A stretch of 64,000 nucleotides of DNA, from assembly GCA_964539825.1 (NCBI GenBank), contig CAZIKF010000027.1, positions 1 to 64,000 of the forward strand, in the 5' to 3' direction. The translations under genes were made by a program, and so were the position numbers. Positions 51,256 to 60,300 of this stretch are shown piece by piece (the first letter of the stretch is position 1; each line of letters opens with the position of its first letter). Source of the stretch: CAZIKF01 sp964539825 (lineage in GTDB: Bacteria; Muiribacteriota; UBA6191). The notes below the pieces were generated by a model. It searched no databases. It was not told the DNA's origin and worked only from the letters and a program-made list of their open reading frames with translations.

Positions 51256-52017
51256 ATGAGGGAAAGTCCTTTAGCTACACTGGAAGAAACCGAAGAAGCT
51301 CTGCAGGAAATTCTCAGAGAGCTTCCCAAGGAACAGAGGAATAGTCTTCTAGATTCCATCGATCAGGCTTCCCCCGATGAAACTCTTGATCTATTGCTCC
51401 GGGAGTTTGACAAGAGCAGGGGCACCCAGGATTCCTTCAAGGGTTCTACTCCTTCACAGTCCGTAGATCTTCAGCCGGAGTCCCCGAACAAACTTCTTTC
51501 AAAAGAGGAAAAGGACTTCTTTTTTCAACCGTTGGATTCGGTAGAAGAACCGCTAGAAGAGCCGCAGATGGATGATCTTGAAAATGAGGACAAGGCTCAG
51601 CTTCTGGAACACAACCGTGAGATTTTTGATGAAGTCATGGTAACGCCTCTGCTGGATGATGCCCGCCGTCTTCAATACATCAATATGGGTATCCTCTCTC
51701 TGGTACTGTGCATAATGGGCGTGGTAGGTTGGCTGCAGTATGATAATAATCGCCAAATGGCTCAAAATAATGAATTTTTGAAATACTCTCAGGAGAGAAG
51801 AAACGCACCGGTACAGCAGAATTTATGGACATTTTGGGAACAGTCAGAACAAGATCAACAGCGTATTCTTCTTCAAAAATTGGACTCAAATCTGGCTACT
51901 AAAAAAGAGAAACTTTTCAGTTTTTACATGCTAGCGACCCTTGAATTTCAGAGAGGAAATTTTTCCGAAGGTCGTCGCTATATGCTTGAAGGGATGAAAC
52001 TCCGTGATGAGAACTAA
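51256..52017 (+). CDS. Acidic single-pass membrane protein, unknown
   Basis: This 253-residue protein has GGGAGAG before its ATG, an acidic, probably disordered cytoplasmic region of about 135 residues, one membrane helix (YINMGILSLVLCIMGVVGWL, about 139-158) and an extracytoplasmic tail of about 90 residues that ends in helices resembling a TPR-like pair (FSFYMLATLEFQRGNFSEGR). I do not recognise it. It lies between glmM and a tetrahaem cytochrome, overlapping the latter by 11 bp, so the three may be co-transcribed. Confidence 0.75.
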   Translation: MRESPLATLEETEEALQEILRELPKEQRNSLLDSIDQASPDETLDLLLREFDKSRGTQDSFKGSTPSQSVDLQPESPNKLLSKEEKDFFFQPLDSVEEPLEEPQMDDLENEDKAQLLEHNREIFDEVMVTPLLDDARRLQYINMGILSLVLCIMGVVGWLQYDNNRQMAQNNEFLKYSQERRNAPVQQNLWTFWEQSEQDQQRILLQKLDSNLATKKEKLFSFYMLATLEFQRGNFSEGRRYMLEGMKLRDEN

Positions 52018-52474
52018 AGGAATGATTAAAGGACTGTCTTTTGCGCTTATTTTGACTTTGATCCTCGGCCCAGTAACGATTTACGCGGCCACAAAGAATA
52101 CCAAACATGATTTTGGTTGTGCAGCCTGTCACGATATTCATCATCCCAAAGGAACAGCCCTATGGGCTACACCGCTCAATAACCTCAGCCATGAAAAAAT
52201 TTCGCTCACACCGGTGGACGCCATGTGCTACACCTGCCATAAAGCTGAAACCAAAGGCGGAAAGTTCTTTATTCCCGGTCACTCCCACCCCATCAACGTG
52301 GTTCCTTCTCAAAATACCAAGATTCCAAAGATCTTGGGAACGACGCTTATAGAAGGTGTAGGTCGAGTGATTACCTGTGTCTCTTGTCATGATCCGCATA
52401 GTTCCAATCCAAAGTTCTTGAAGATACCTAATAAGAACGACTCGCTATGCAAGGCATGTCACGTTAGCTATTAG
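52007..52474 (+). CDS. Periplasmic tetrahaem cytochrome c
   Basis: The start (52007, or the GTG at 52004) lies inside the upstream gene's end. The protein of about 155 residues has a signal peptide (GLSFALILTLILGPVTIYAA) and four haem motifs: CAACH, CYTCH, CVSCH and CKACH. Several extra His (HDIHHP, GHSHP, HDPHSS) can serve as distal ligands, as in doubled-CXXCH cytochromes. A role in periplasmic electron transfer follows from the motifs; partners are unknown. The final Tyr codon and the TAG stop lie in the left arm of the repeat at 52468, so the element may have set the C-terminus. Confidence 0.88.
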   Translation: MRTKGMIKGLSFALILTLILGPVTIYAATKNTKHDFGCAACHDIHHPKGTALWATPLNNLSHEKISLTPVDAMCYTCHKAETKGGKFFIPGHSHPINVVPSQNTKIPKILGTTLIEGVGRVITCVSCHDPHSSNPKFLKIPNKNDSLCKACHVSY

Positions 52475-52644
52475 CGAGCCCATTTGAGAATTGACTGAGG
52501 CGCAAGACCTCCGCAAGAGTACGTATGAGGGCCGTTCCCTCGGCGGAGGTAGCGACGCTACCGCCTTCTCACGAACGACCCTCATACGTACTCTTGCGAA
52601 GCCCCCGCTAACCCCAGTCAATCCTCAAATGGACTCACTAATAG
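52468..52644. repeat. Long palindromic element, copy 1
   Basis: Terminal arms of 30 bases (52468-52497 and 52615-52644) pair at 27 of 30 positions. An inner pair around CGCAAGAGTACGTATGAGGG matches at 25 of 26, and the centre has GGTAGCGACGCTACC. Almost the full 177 bases can fold into one hairpin. It overlaps the stop codon of the tetrahaem cytochrome gene. It has no ORF and no clear target duplication. Confidence 0.88.
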
Positions 52645-52696
52645 CCTAGTAACTTAAAAAATTAAATTTAGGGGTTAGTTTCAGCCTTAAAGAACT

Positions 52697-52796
52697 ATGG
52701 ATCTTGAAATTTCTATGCGATCCATGGGTAAAAGTTTTTCATGAGAACTCTTAGAGATCGGTTAGAGAGTAGAATGGGATGAAATGCTCTGGTTCA
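52697..52796 (+). pseudogene. Remnant of a dnaE2 3' end leading into the methyltransferase gene
   Basis: This 100-bp stretch is about 85 percent identical to 60458-60557, where it forms the last codons of dnaE2 and the following bases. Here it reads MDLEISMRSMGKSFS-stop against MDLENSIRSKVKSFS-stop in dnaE2, and then runs into the first codons of the ICMT-family gene. There is no further dnaE2 sequence upstream. Confidence 0.75.
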
Positions 52797-53248
52797 AAGT
52801 TTTGATTTTTACTTTGATAGCCCCGGCCTCAGTGGCTGTTTACATACCGCTCTTGATTCTAAGCTATCGAGGGATTCCCTTTTGGCCGGATATAACTTCA
52901 TTTACGGGTGCCGGTCTGTTCTTTTTATTTGTTGGTATCCTCATCTACCTGAGTTGCGCCGTTGAATTTGCGCGCAAGGGGGAGGGGACTCCATCACCGA
53001 CAGCACCTCCCAAGAGCCTGGTTCAATCCTGGCTCTATACGAAAACGCGCAATCCCATGTACGTGGGAATGTTGACGGCAGTATGGGCTGGGGCAATCGC
53101 ATGGCGTTCCTGGGAGTTAGGGGTATATGCCGTGGTAGTTTTGGTACTGTTTAACGCTTTTGTTCACTTCTACGAAGAACCCCACTTAAAGAAAACTTTT
53201 GGTCGCTCCTATGAGGAGTACCTGACTAGCACTCCCCGGTGGTTCTGA
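52784..53248 (+). CDS. Isoprenylcysteine carboxyl methyltransferase (ICMT)-family protein
   Basis: This 154-residue membrane protein has about four helices and the ICMT/PEMT signature TRNPMYVGML followed by EEPHLKKTFGRSYEEY and PRW at the C-terminus. Bacterial members methylate small or lipid-linked substrates with SAM, and the target is not known. Its 5' end and leader are the same sequence as a short dead remnant after dnaE2 (60506-60577), showing that this gene, or a copy, once followed dnaE2. The next gene's ATG comes directly after its stop. Confidence 0.85.
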   Translation: MLWFKVLIFTLIAPASVAVYIPLLILSYRGIPFWPDITSFTGAGLFFLFVGILIYLSCAVEFARKGEGTPSPTAPPKSLVQSWLYTKTRNPMYVGMLTAVWAGAIAWRSWELGVYAVVVLVLFNAFVHFYEEPHLKKTFGRSYEEYLTSTPRWF

Positions 53249-54403
53249 ATGGCAATCCGCAAAGACTACCCTCGTAAGGACGTTCCTTTCCTCAGCCTTG
53301 TGATGAGTTTCGTGGTTCGTTTTTTTGCTTTGATTTTTCTATTTCCGGTTCTTAGCTGGAGTGCTTCCTTTGATCCTGGCTGGCACATGATTGGTGGGCA
53401 GAGTGCTTCTTTGCATGACTTCCTTTTGATAAATTCTGAAGTGGATTTAGTTTTAACTTATGAAAACAAGAAATTTCTTGTTTCTTCCCGAGTCAGCCAG
53501 CCAACCCTTACCTCCCTGCCAATCTTATCAATACTTACTTCCTCTAATGGTTATTGGGTTCATGGGGCAGCCTTATTTAATTTTGAGCAATCTTCGGATT
53601 TTTCAGGTGTTGACCTGGTTTTTGACACCAATGTACTGCCCGATGAGAATAGCTCCATACAGCTTTATTATTCTACCAACTCGGGTGACGCCTGGATTTC
53701 CAGCTCTCACACCAGTGGTGCCACCAGTTCTCTTGGATCTAACCTTGTGAACCAGACCCTCAGATGGTCTGGACTTCAGGAGTTTGAGGGAATTTACGAT
53801 GCCAGATTTCGACTGGATCTTAACAGTGGCTCCGAGGTCTTCAGTTCCTATACCTCGGATATAGCCGTGAACTTTTTAGCTCTTCCTGAGCCTCCTACGA
53901 ATATTTCCTTTAGTGGTTCAGATGGATTCGTTGAAGGTCAGTTTCTGGCATCGGTTGGCAGTACCTCCGTGAATTTATACCGGGCTACCATGAGTGGATT
54001 AACGCCTGCCAATTTCAGTACAAAGTCAGGGGGTGTTAAAACATCAGGGGTAAGTTCCCCTCTGACAGTGTCTGGTCTTTCCAATGGGACTACCTACTTT
54101 TTCATTCTCACAGGTGTCAATTCCGCCGGTGAAGGAGACCCGTCTTCTGAGTTCAATGCGACTCCGCTGGCTTCGGGAAATGCCGTCGTTGGCCAGACCC
54201 TGGTCAATTCAAATGGGTGCCTGAGTTGCCACAACACTGATTCCAGTTTCAAATTGGCCCCTGGATTCGCCGGTGTGACCAATCGTTTTAGCGATGATCA
54301 GATTAAATCTATTATTCAAAACGGGAGGGAAGGAATGCCCCGATTTTCCTTCCTCACAGATACCCAGATCACTGACATTATCGCGTATTTCAATACTCTT
54401 TGA
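53249..54403 (+). CDS. Secreted fibronectin III - cytochrome c protein
   Basis: This 384-residue protein has a signal peptide (best from Met19: MSFVVRFFALIFLFPVLSWS), a beta-rich Ser/Thr-rich domain (about 45-205), an Fn3 domain (about 210-305, with LPEPPTNISFSGSDG and GLSNGTTYFFILTGVNSAG) and a C-terminal cytochrome c with CLSCH (Cys324, Cys327, His328) and FAGVTNRFSDDQIKSIIQNG typical of class I cytochromes. Fn3 fused to a monohaem cytochrome suggests a cell-surface or outer-envelope electron-transfer protein. A palindromic element starts 8 bp after its stop. Confidence 0.82.
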   Translation: MAIRKDYPRKDVPFLSLVMSFVVRFFALIFLFPVLSWSASFDPGWHMIGGQSASLHDFLLINSEVDLVLTYENKKFLVSSRVSQPTLTSLPILSILTSSNGYWVHGAALFNFEQSSDFSGVDLVFDTNVLPDENSSIQLYYSTNSGDAWISSSHTSGATSSLGSNLVNQTLRWSGLQEFEGIYDARFRLDLNSGSEVFSSYTSDIAVNFLALPEPPTNISFSGSDGFVEGQFLASVGSTSVNLYRATMSGLTPANFSTKSGGVKTSGVSSPLTVSGLSNGTTYFFILTGVNSAGEGDPSSEFNATPLASGNAVVGQTLVNSNGCLSCHNTDSSFKLAPGFAGVTNRFSDDQIKSIIQNGREGMPRFSFLTDTQITDIIAYFNTL

Positions 54404-54410
54404 GCTTGAG

Positions 54411-54588
54411 CTACTAGCGAGCCCATTTGGGGATTGACTGAGGCGTCGGACCCCCGCAAGAGTACGTATGAGGGCGGTTCCCTCGGCGAAGGTAGCGACG
54501 GCTACCTCCTTCTCACGAACCACCCTCATACGTACTCTTGCGAAGCCCCCACTATCCCCAGTCAATCCCCAAATGGACTCACTAGTAG
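54411..54588. repeat. Long palindromic element, copy 2
   Basis: This is the same family as the element at 52468 (178 bases, same order of arms and centre). Terminal arms 54411-54440 and 54559-54588 pair at 28 of 30, and the inner arms at 25 of 26. At several places where the two copies differ, both arms have changed together, so the pairing is kept. Confidence 0.88.
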
Positions 54589-54628
54589 CGGGTCTTAAAT
54601 GAAATTCTTGCCCTACGCCATTGCTTTC

Positions 54629-54657
54629 AGAGAATTCTGGTCGAGAGAATTCTGGTC
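54629..54657. repeat. Tandem 15-bp repeat
   Basis: AGAGAATTCTGGTC occurs twice with a period of 15 (54629-54642 and 54644-54657), between the palindromic element and the end of the next minus-strand gene. Nothing else is recognisable in 54589-54712. Confidence 0.6.
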
Positions 54658-54712
54658 TGTCCCCGAAGTCCCCACAACCGGGATTCCTACTCCGATAATG
54701 TTTAGTGAGTTT

Positions 54713-55078
54713 TCAGAAATGATGGGCCAGGATTAGACCCGTGGCTTCAAGTTTTTCCATTAGACCTCGTCGTTCTTTAGCCAGAATCTGTAATCGCCGT
54801 TTCTTGTACGGTCTGATCCTGCCCACTTCGAGAACGATATTCGCCAGGTTGGAAATCTCTGCATCTTCTGAATGGGTCAGTTCTTTTAGCCTATTTATAT
54901 TCTTTGTTGAGATATGTGACTGCTTTAGAAAATTAAAGATTTCATCACTTTGAACGATGAGACCTCTCTCCTTCTTTGGAATTGATTTGCAAGACTTACA
55001 GATGTGAGCCCGATGCCCCTTTCCCGAGAACTGCTCATTTGGCTTTGTCTGACCGCAAATTTTGCACGAATGGCCCAT
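54713..55078 (-). CDS. Small zinc-ribbon protein, unknown
   Basis: This 121-residue protein starts with CKICGQTKPNEQF and, about 20 residues later, CKSC, a four-Cys zinc ribbon of the kind at the N-terminus of some HNH-nuclease-like and phage-related proteins (the xxKPxxxFS pattern). The rest is helical and basic (RIRPYKKRRLQILAKERR). No catalytic HNH residues follow. It lies just downstream of vapBC on the same strand, in a region rich in repeats, and may be accessory DNA. Function is not known. Confidence 0.6.
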   Translation of the reverse strand: MGHSCKICGQTKPNEQFSGKGHRAHICKSCKSIPKKERGLIVQSDEIFNFLKQSHISTKNINRLKELTHSEDAEISNLANIVLEVGRIRPYKKRRLQILAKERRGLMEKLEATGLILAHHF

Positions 55079-55167
55079 AATTTCTAGCGGATGTATTTCT
55101 ACAAATTTGTCTTGGTTATTCTAATACTCAAGTGATTAGTTTGGCACCGATTAGCCGCATATCTAGA

Positions 55168-55572
55168 CTAGATAGTAATGTGTAGTTCGATTGGAAGGTG
55201 GTTTTGGTAGTTGAGAAAGTCTTGGTCTGTGGTGAGGATTTGGACTTGGAGCCTTTTTGCTACCGCGCAGATTAGAAAATCAATGTGGGAGCCCTGGATG
55301 CCGTTCTTTCGGCACTGATTGAAGAATTGCGCTGCTGTGACGTAATCCTCGTTGAGAATTTCCGTATTTGGAAAGGCGCTGAGCTTTTCCTTAAGTACTT
55401 GAAATTTATTCGCATCACTAAATCCTGACAATAGCTCCTGGCGTATAGGCCCGATCATCAGAACACGATATTCTTCGATAAGGGATTGAAGGGCCTCTAT
55501 AAACGGTTCGAAGCCCTTAGCTTTTGAGCGTAGTGCATAGGACCAGACTGGGGTATCGACGAGCACATTCAT
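55168..55572 (-). CDS. vapC: VapC-type PIN-domain toxin
   Basis: This 134-residue protein has a PIN fold with Asp in VLVDTPVW (Asp6), Glu in IRQELLSG, Asp in HIDFLICAVA and TTDQDF at the end, the usual acidic cluster of VapC ribonucleases. Its ATG overlaps the vapB stop (ATGA), the normal order for these pairs. The target is probably a tRNA or rRNA site, as in other VapC toxins, and cannot be identified here. Confidence 0.9.
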   Translation of the reverse strand: MNVLVDTPVWSYALRSKAKGFEPFIEALQSLIEEYRVLMIGPIRQELLSGFSDANKFQVLKEKLSAFPNTEILNEDYVTAAQFFNQCRKNGIQGSHIDFLICAVAKRLQVQILTTDQDFLNYQNHLPIELHITI

Positions 55573-55766
55573 CTACTACGGGCTCTTTTATAATCGTAAG
55601 CAGGGTCTGGGTCCAGTGTGCCGAACAAGTCAATGATTTCCAATTGCTTTCTTCGTTTGATGAATTCTCTAAGGGCTGTATTCACTGTCTCTTTTTTGGT
55701 ACGAAATCCACCAATGCTCAGTGCTTCTTGAAGGAGTTTATCGTCAATTGAAAGATTTGAAGGCAT
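55569..55766 (-). CDS. vapB: VapB-type antitoxin
   Basis: This 65-residue protein has a short ribbon-helix-helix-like start (NLSIDDKLLQEALSIGGFRT), KKETVNTALREFIKRR as the second helix, and a C-terminal toxin-binding tail (LFGTLDPDPAYDYKRARSR). This matches VapB antitoxins of the family with a KxxTVxxAL helix. It is encoded directly upstream of vapC, and the pair is preceded by an inverted repeat fit for autoregulation. Confidence 0.9.
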   Translation of the reverse strand: MPSNLSIDDKLLQEALSIGGFRTKKETVNTALREFIKRRKQLEIIDLFGTLDPDPAYDYKRARSR

Positions 55767-55781
55767 GTTTTCTCCTCTCTA

Positions 55782-55815
55782 TTTACACAATAACTCACAC
55801 AGTAAATTGTGTAAA
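55782..55815. promoter_or_regulatory. vapBC: Inverted-repeat operator of vapBC
   Basis: TTTACACAAT (55782-55791) and ATTGTGTAAA (55806-55815) are perfect inverted repeats with 14 bases between them, starting 16 bases upstream of the vapB ATG. This spacing and symmetry suit binding of VapBC dimers. Confidence 0.65.
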
Positions 55816-55888
55816 CCTGGTGAAAGTACACTTTTGTAAAACCTCCCTAAATTCCCAGCGCTTTCAAGAGCAACTCCCTGGCCCCTTG

Positions 55889-55909
55889 TTGTCTCGGTAT
55901 TGTCTCGGT
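55889..55909 (+). promoter_or_regulatory. Direct repeat upstream of imuB, possible regulatory site
   Basis: TTGTCTCGGT occurs twice with an 11-base period, ending 21 bases before the imuB ATG. Face-of-helix spacing, and the DNA-damage role of the downstream genes, make it a candidate damage-response operator. The LexA box of this lineage is not known to me. Confidence 0.35.
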
Positions 55910-55930
55910 TAGTCTTTTTTTAGGGGTTTT

Positions 55931-57355
55931 ATGATTCTTTGTGCATGGGTGCGAAATTTTCAGATTTTCTGCTCTTTGAAATCAGGGCAGGGGGGAGCCC
56001 CTTTGATTCTTCTTGGGGAGGAGGGGCAAAGTGCCACAGTTGTGGAATGCTCTCCTTCTGCCCGGGAGGCAGGGATTCAGTCTGGTATGAGGGAGAGACT
56101 GGCAAGGACCAGATGTCCTGAGGGAGTCTTTCTTTACCAGGATGTTGAGAGACAAAGGGGGCTTGAGGAGGAATTTTTTGAGACCCTTGAGAGTTTTTCC
56201 CCACGGGTGGAGTTACCTTATCCAGGTCTGGCTTTTTTGGATATGGGACCCTGGAGAGATCAAGACAAGGCTTCTTCCCAGTGTTTATTACTCTATAGCG
56301 CGCTTTTGCAAAATCCCGGGTTCCCGGTGCGGGTTGGTGTGGGTACAAACCGTTTTGTATCCAGGGTGGCCGCTCTTTTATCCTTTCCTGGAAAGGGGCT
56401 GATTATAGCTCCGGGGCAGGAGAGGGACTTTCTGTCTTCTTGCCCTACGTCTTTGCTCCCTCTATCCAAAAAGCTTCTTATGAAGTTGGAGTTCCTGGGT
56501 CTTCAAACCCTGGGGCAGATAGCCAAAATACCGGCTGCCGATCTTCTTTTACAGTTTGGAAAGGACGGTGAAAAACTCTCCAGGCTTTGCCTGGGAGAAG
56601 ACTTTACACCCGTTCGTGGAGAAACTCGTCTGCGTCCTCCCCATTTCAAAAGAGTTTTTGAAAGCCCTGTGAAGGATTCTGGAACCCTGATCAGGCTAAT
56701 GGACCAGGATTTGAAAGCCCTGTTGGTTAGCTTGCGTTTTATGCGCAGACGCTGTAGTCGCCTGGAATTTCGTTTCCTTCTCGAAGATGGGCAAGAGAAG
56801 GCTTACACTGTGCGGTTTTCTTCCCCCCAGGGAAAAGAGGATGGCTTTCTTAAGTTTGTGGAATCCAGGCTGGCTTCTTTGACTTTCTCCAAACCAGTGG
56901 AGATTTGTGAGGTCTGGCCCGCGGGGCTTCTGCGGGGGTTTTTCGTACAAGGAAATCTCTTTGGGAAAGTTCGTGAAGAGCGCATGCAAGAATTATCCCG
57001 GCAACTTGGAAAGAAGGGTTGTTCTCTATATAAGGTTCACCTGGGAGATCCTGAATCCAGGATTCCTGAGCGCAGGGCTTTTTTAAACGGCCTTCTCGAT
57101 CCTCTTGAGAAAACTCCTTTATATCTTCCGTCCAGGATCAGGGTGAAGGAAAAGGGAGGACTTTGCCTGGTTCGTATCGATGGTTCCGACCAGAGGATCG
57201 GAAAGATCCTGGAAAAGTGGGTAGTAGAAGAGGATTGGTGGGAACTTTCCTCCATCTCAAGAATCTATTACCGGGTACTTCTTTGTAGCGGGGTAATTCG
57301 CAAAATTTTCTACGACCGAGTCGGGGGGCAGTGGTACCGACAGCCTGGTTTTTGA
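55931..57355 (+). CDS. imuB: ImuB-like inactive Y-family polymerase subunit
   Basis: This 474-residue protein follows the Y-family fold (NPGFPVRVGVGTNRFVSRVA, then LGLQTLGQIAKIPAADLLLQFG as the fingers/HhH region and a long little-finger part). It lacks the catalytic acidic residues: the N-terminus reads MILCAWVRNFQIFC rather than MDxFFAxVE, and the SxDE motif reads AFLDMGPW. This is the known state of ImuB, which bridges the error-prone polymerase and the beta clamp. It is followed after 15 bp by dnaE2. No imuA is present nearby. RBS AGGGG precedes the ATG. Confidence 0.88.
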   Translation: MILCAWVRNFQIFCSLKSGQGGAPLILLGEEGQSATVVECSPSAREAGIQSGMRERLARTRCPEGVFLYQDVERQRGLEEEFFETLESFSPRVELPYPGLAFLDMGPWRDQDKASSQCLLLYSALLQNPGFPVRVGVGTNRFVSRVAALLSFPGKGLIIAPGQERDFLSSCPTSLLPLSKKLLMKLEFLGLQTLGQIAKIPAADLLLQFGKDGEKLSRLCLGEDFTPVRGETRLRPPHFKRVFESPVKDSGTLIRLMDQDLKALLVSLRFMRRRCSRLEFRFLLEDGQEKAYTVRFSSPQGKEDGFLKFVESRLASLTFSKPVEICEVWPAGLLRGFFVQGNLFGKVREERMQELSRQLGKKGCSLYKVHLGDPESRIPERRAFLNGLLDPLEKTPLYLPSRIRVKEKGGLCLVRIDGSDQRIGKILEKWVVEEDWWELSSISRIYYRVLLCSGVIRKIFYDRVGGQWYRQPGF

Positions 57356-57370
57356 AAGGGGTGAAGCAGG

Positions 57371-60300
57371 GTGGGCTATGCTGAGTTACATACCCATAGT
57401 TTCTACTCTTTCCTGGAGGGGGCCTCGAGTCCCGAAGAGCTTGCCGGACAGGCTAAAGAGCTAGGGTATGAATCCATTGCTCTGACAGATCGCTGTTCTC
57501 TATATGGGGCTATCCCTTTTTATCAGGAGGCAAAGGCCCTGGGCATTCATCCGATCATTGGCTCTCAGATGGATATGTCTAGCGGGGAGATGATCCTGCT
57601 TTTATGTAAAGACTCCAGGGGGTATTCCCATCTGAGCGAATTAATTACCCGCTCTAGAAGAGGTCGAGAAAAGGGCAGGTTTCTCACGTATAGGAAAGAT
57701 TTGGAAGAGCTTAGTCCAGGATTGATCTGCCTGGTAGGAGGAAAGGAGGGTAAATTTTCCAGTCTTGTATCCGAGGGAAAGGAGGGAGAGGTTAAGAGCT
57801 TACTGAGTTTTTACCAGGATCTCTTTGCTCCGGATTCCTTGTACCTGGAGTTGACTCGCCATCTTGAGGCCGGGGAGAACAGGCTAATTTATTGTTTATG
57901 GGAATTGTCCCGAGAGTTTGGTATTCCCTGTGTAGCAACAAACGCCGCCCGTTACCACAGTCAGGACAAAGCGAGGCTTTGCGATATTCTTTGCTGCATA
58001 CGTGAGGGAGTCCTGCTAAAAGATTCCCATGAAATTCGATTTGGAAATCACGAAAGAGGGCTTAAGAGTCCGGAGGAAATGAGAGAGCTTTTCGCTGAGT
58101 TTCCCGATGTGTTGAGTAATAGCGAAGTGATTGCCGGAAAATGTCGGGTGGATTTGGAATTTTCCGCGTATAGATTTCCACAATTCCCTGTTCCCGATGG
58201 GTATGATGCACATACTTTTTTAAAGCATCTTTGCGAAAAGTACTTATCTCGAAAGTATCCCAGAATTCTCCCCAGGCATACGCTGCGTATGCAAGAAGAG
58301 TTGGATCTTATTCGCGCCAAACAGCTCAGCGGATATTTTCTCGTAGTTTGGGATCTGGTGCGCTTTGCCAACTCCCGGGGGATTCCTTGCCAGGGGAGGG
58401 GATCCGCGGCTAACTCCCTGGTAGCGTATCTTCTTGAAATCGCTCCTGTTGACCCTATTGAGCATGATCTTTTCTTTGGGAGGTTTCTGAATGAAGAAAC
58501 AAAGGTAATTCCCGATATCGATCTGGATTTTGCCTCTACTGCGGAAACGGAGCGTGAGCACCGTGAGGATGTAATCCAATACGTGTATCGCAAATACGGA
58601 GAGGATTATGTGGCCATGGCCTGCACTTTCATTACTTATCGTCCTAAGAGCGCTATCAGGGAGGTGGGCAAAGTCTTGGAGATGCCTGAGAAACTTCTCG
58701 ATAAGATGGCTAAATTGGGAAGCAGGTATTCTCTTCCCGACGCCTTTACTGAATTAGCGGGAATGGAGGAGTTTTCCCCTTATCTGGAATCTTCTGTATG
58801 GAGTCATTTTCGACAATTGGTAACACAGATTCTTGATTTACCCCGTCACCTTTCCATCCATACCGGGGGAATGGTGATTTCTTCTACTCCCCTTCACAGG
58901 CTGGTTCCGCTGGAGCCCGCGAGAATGCCAGGTCGAGTGGTATGCCAGTGGGATAAGGATATGATTGAGGATGCCGGGTTGGTTAAGGTGGACCTCCTGG
59001 GTCTTCGCATGCTTTCCGCTCTTCGGGAATGTGTTTCTTTGATTGAGGAGAGCGAGGGGGAGAAGGTGGATCTGGAAACCATCAAACAGGATGATCCACA
59101 GGTTTATGAAATGATCTCTCGGGCGGACACTGTGGGAGTTTTTCAGGTGGAGTCGAGAGCCCAGATGCAAAGCCTTACCAGAACCCGCCCCCGCAATTTA
59201 AAAGAGCTTGGTATTCAGGTAGCTATCATCCGTCCAGGTCCCTTACAGGGGAATATGGTCAATCCTTATATCCGACGCAGGAATGGTGAAGAAGAAGTCA
59301 CCCAACTGCATCCTTCCCTGGAACCAATTCTTTCGGAGACCCTGGGAGTTATTCTTTTCCAGGAGCAGGTGCTGAAGGTTGCTGTGACTATCGCTGGTTT
59401 TTCCTGCGGACAGGCGGAGATGTTGCGTAAGGCCATGAGCAAGAAGCGTTCTAAACAAGCTATGGAAGCTCTTAAAGAAGATTTTTTACAAGGATCAAGG
59501 AAGAAGGGAGTGAGTGAAGATGACGCGTTGCGGATTTATCAAACCCTGGATGGCTTTGCCCTCTACGGCTTTTGTAAATCTCACGCCATGGCCTTTGCCA
59601 AGATCGCGTACCAGTCAGCATGGCTTCGAAAATATCATCCCGCATGTTTTACGACCGCCCTCTTAAATCATCAACCCATGGGTTTCTATCCCCGGGAGGT
59701 ACTGCTTCAGGATGTGAAGCGCCAGGGGATTCAGGTTTTTCCCGTATGTGTGCAAGAAAGCAAGGTTTGGTGTCATGTCTCGGGAGGAATGATTCGCCTG
59801 GGATTGATGATGGTTAAAGGAATGAAAAGAGAATTGGCCCTGGATATTGTCAAAGAGAGGCAGAAGCGAGTGTTTCTCTCCCTCTTTGATTTTCTACGAA
59901 GAGTGAGGGTGGGGGGTGATCTGCTTCAGAGAATGATCCAGTCGGGATCTCTTGATTCCCTGGTTTCTTCACGCAGGGAGGCTTTGTGGAAAGGTTGGCT
60001 CTATGCTAAGGGAGGGGAGGGGGGAGCCCTTATTTCCCGCGAACCAGAAGCCCCCGAACTTCCTCAAACTAATGATTGGAGTGCCATGCAGGGAGAGTAC
60101 TCTTCCATGGGGTTTTCTGTATCTATGCATCCAATAGGGCTTTTACGTGAAACTTTAAAGAAGAGGGGGGTGCTGAGTTCTGGGAGGTTGTCGTTGGTGC
60201 GGGAAGGTCGTGAAGTACGAGTGGCGGGAATGGTGGTATGCCGACAGAGGCCACCCACAGCCAAAGGGTTTGGATTTTTGACCCTGGAGGATGAGGAGGG

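Noticed and set aside
54411..54588. Protein-coding content in the palindromic elements
   Set aside because: Frames through the elements arise from symmetry, differ between the two copies and have no start signals.
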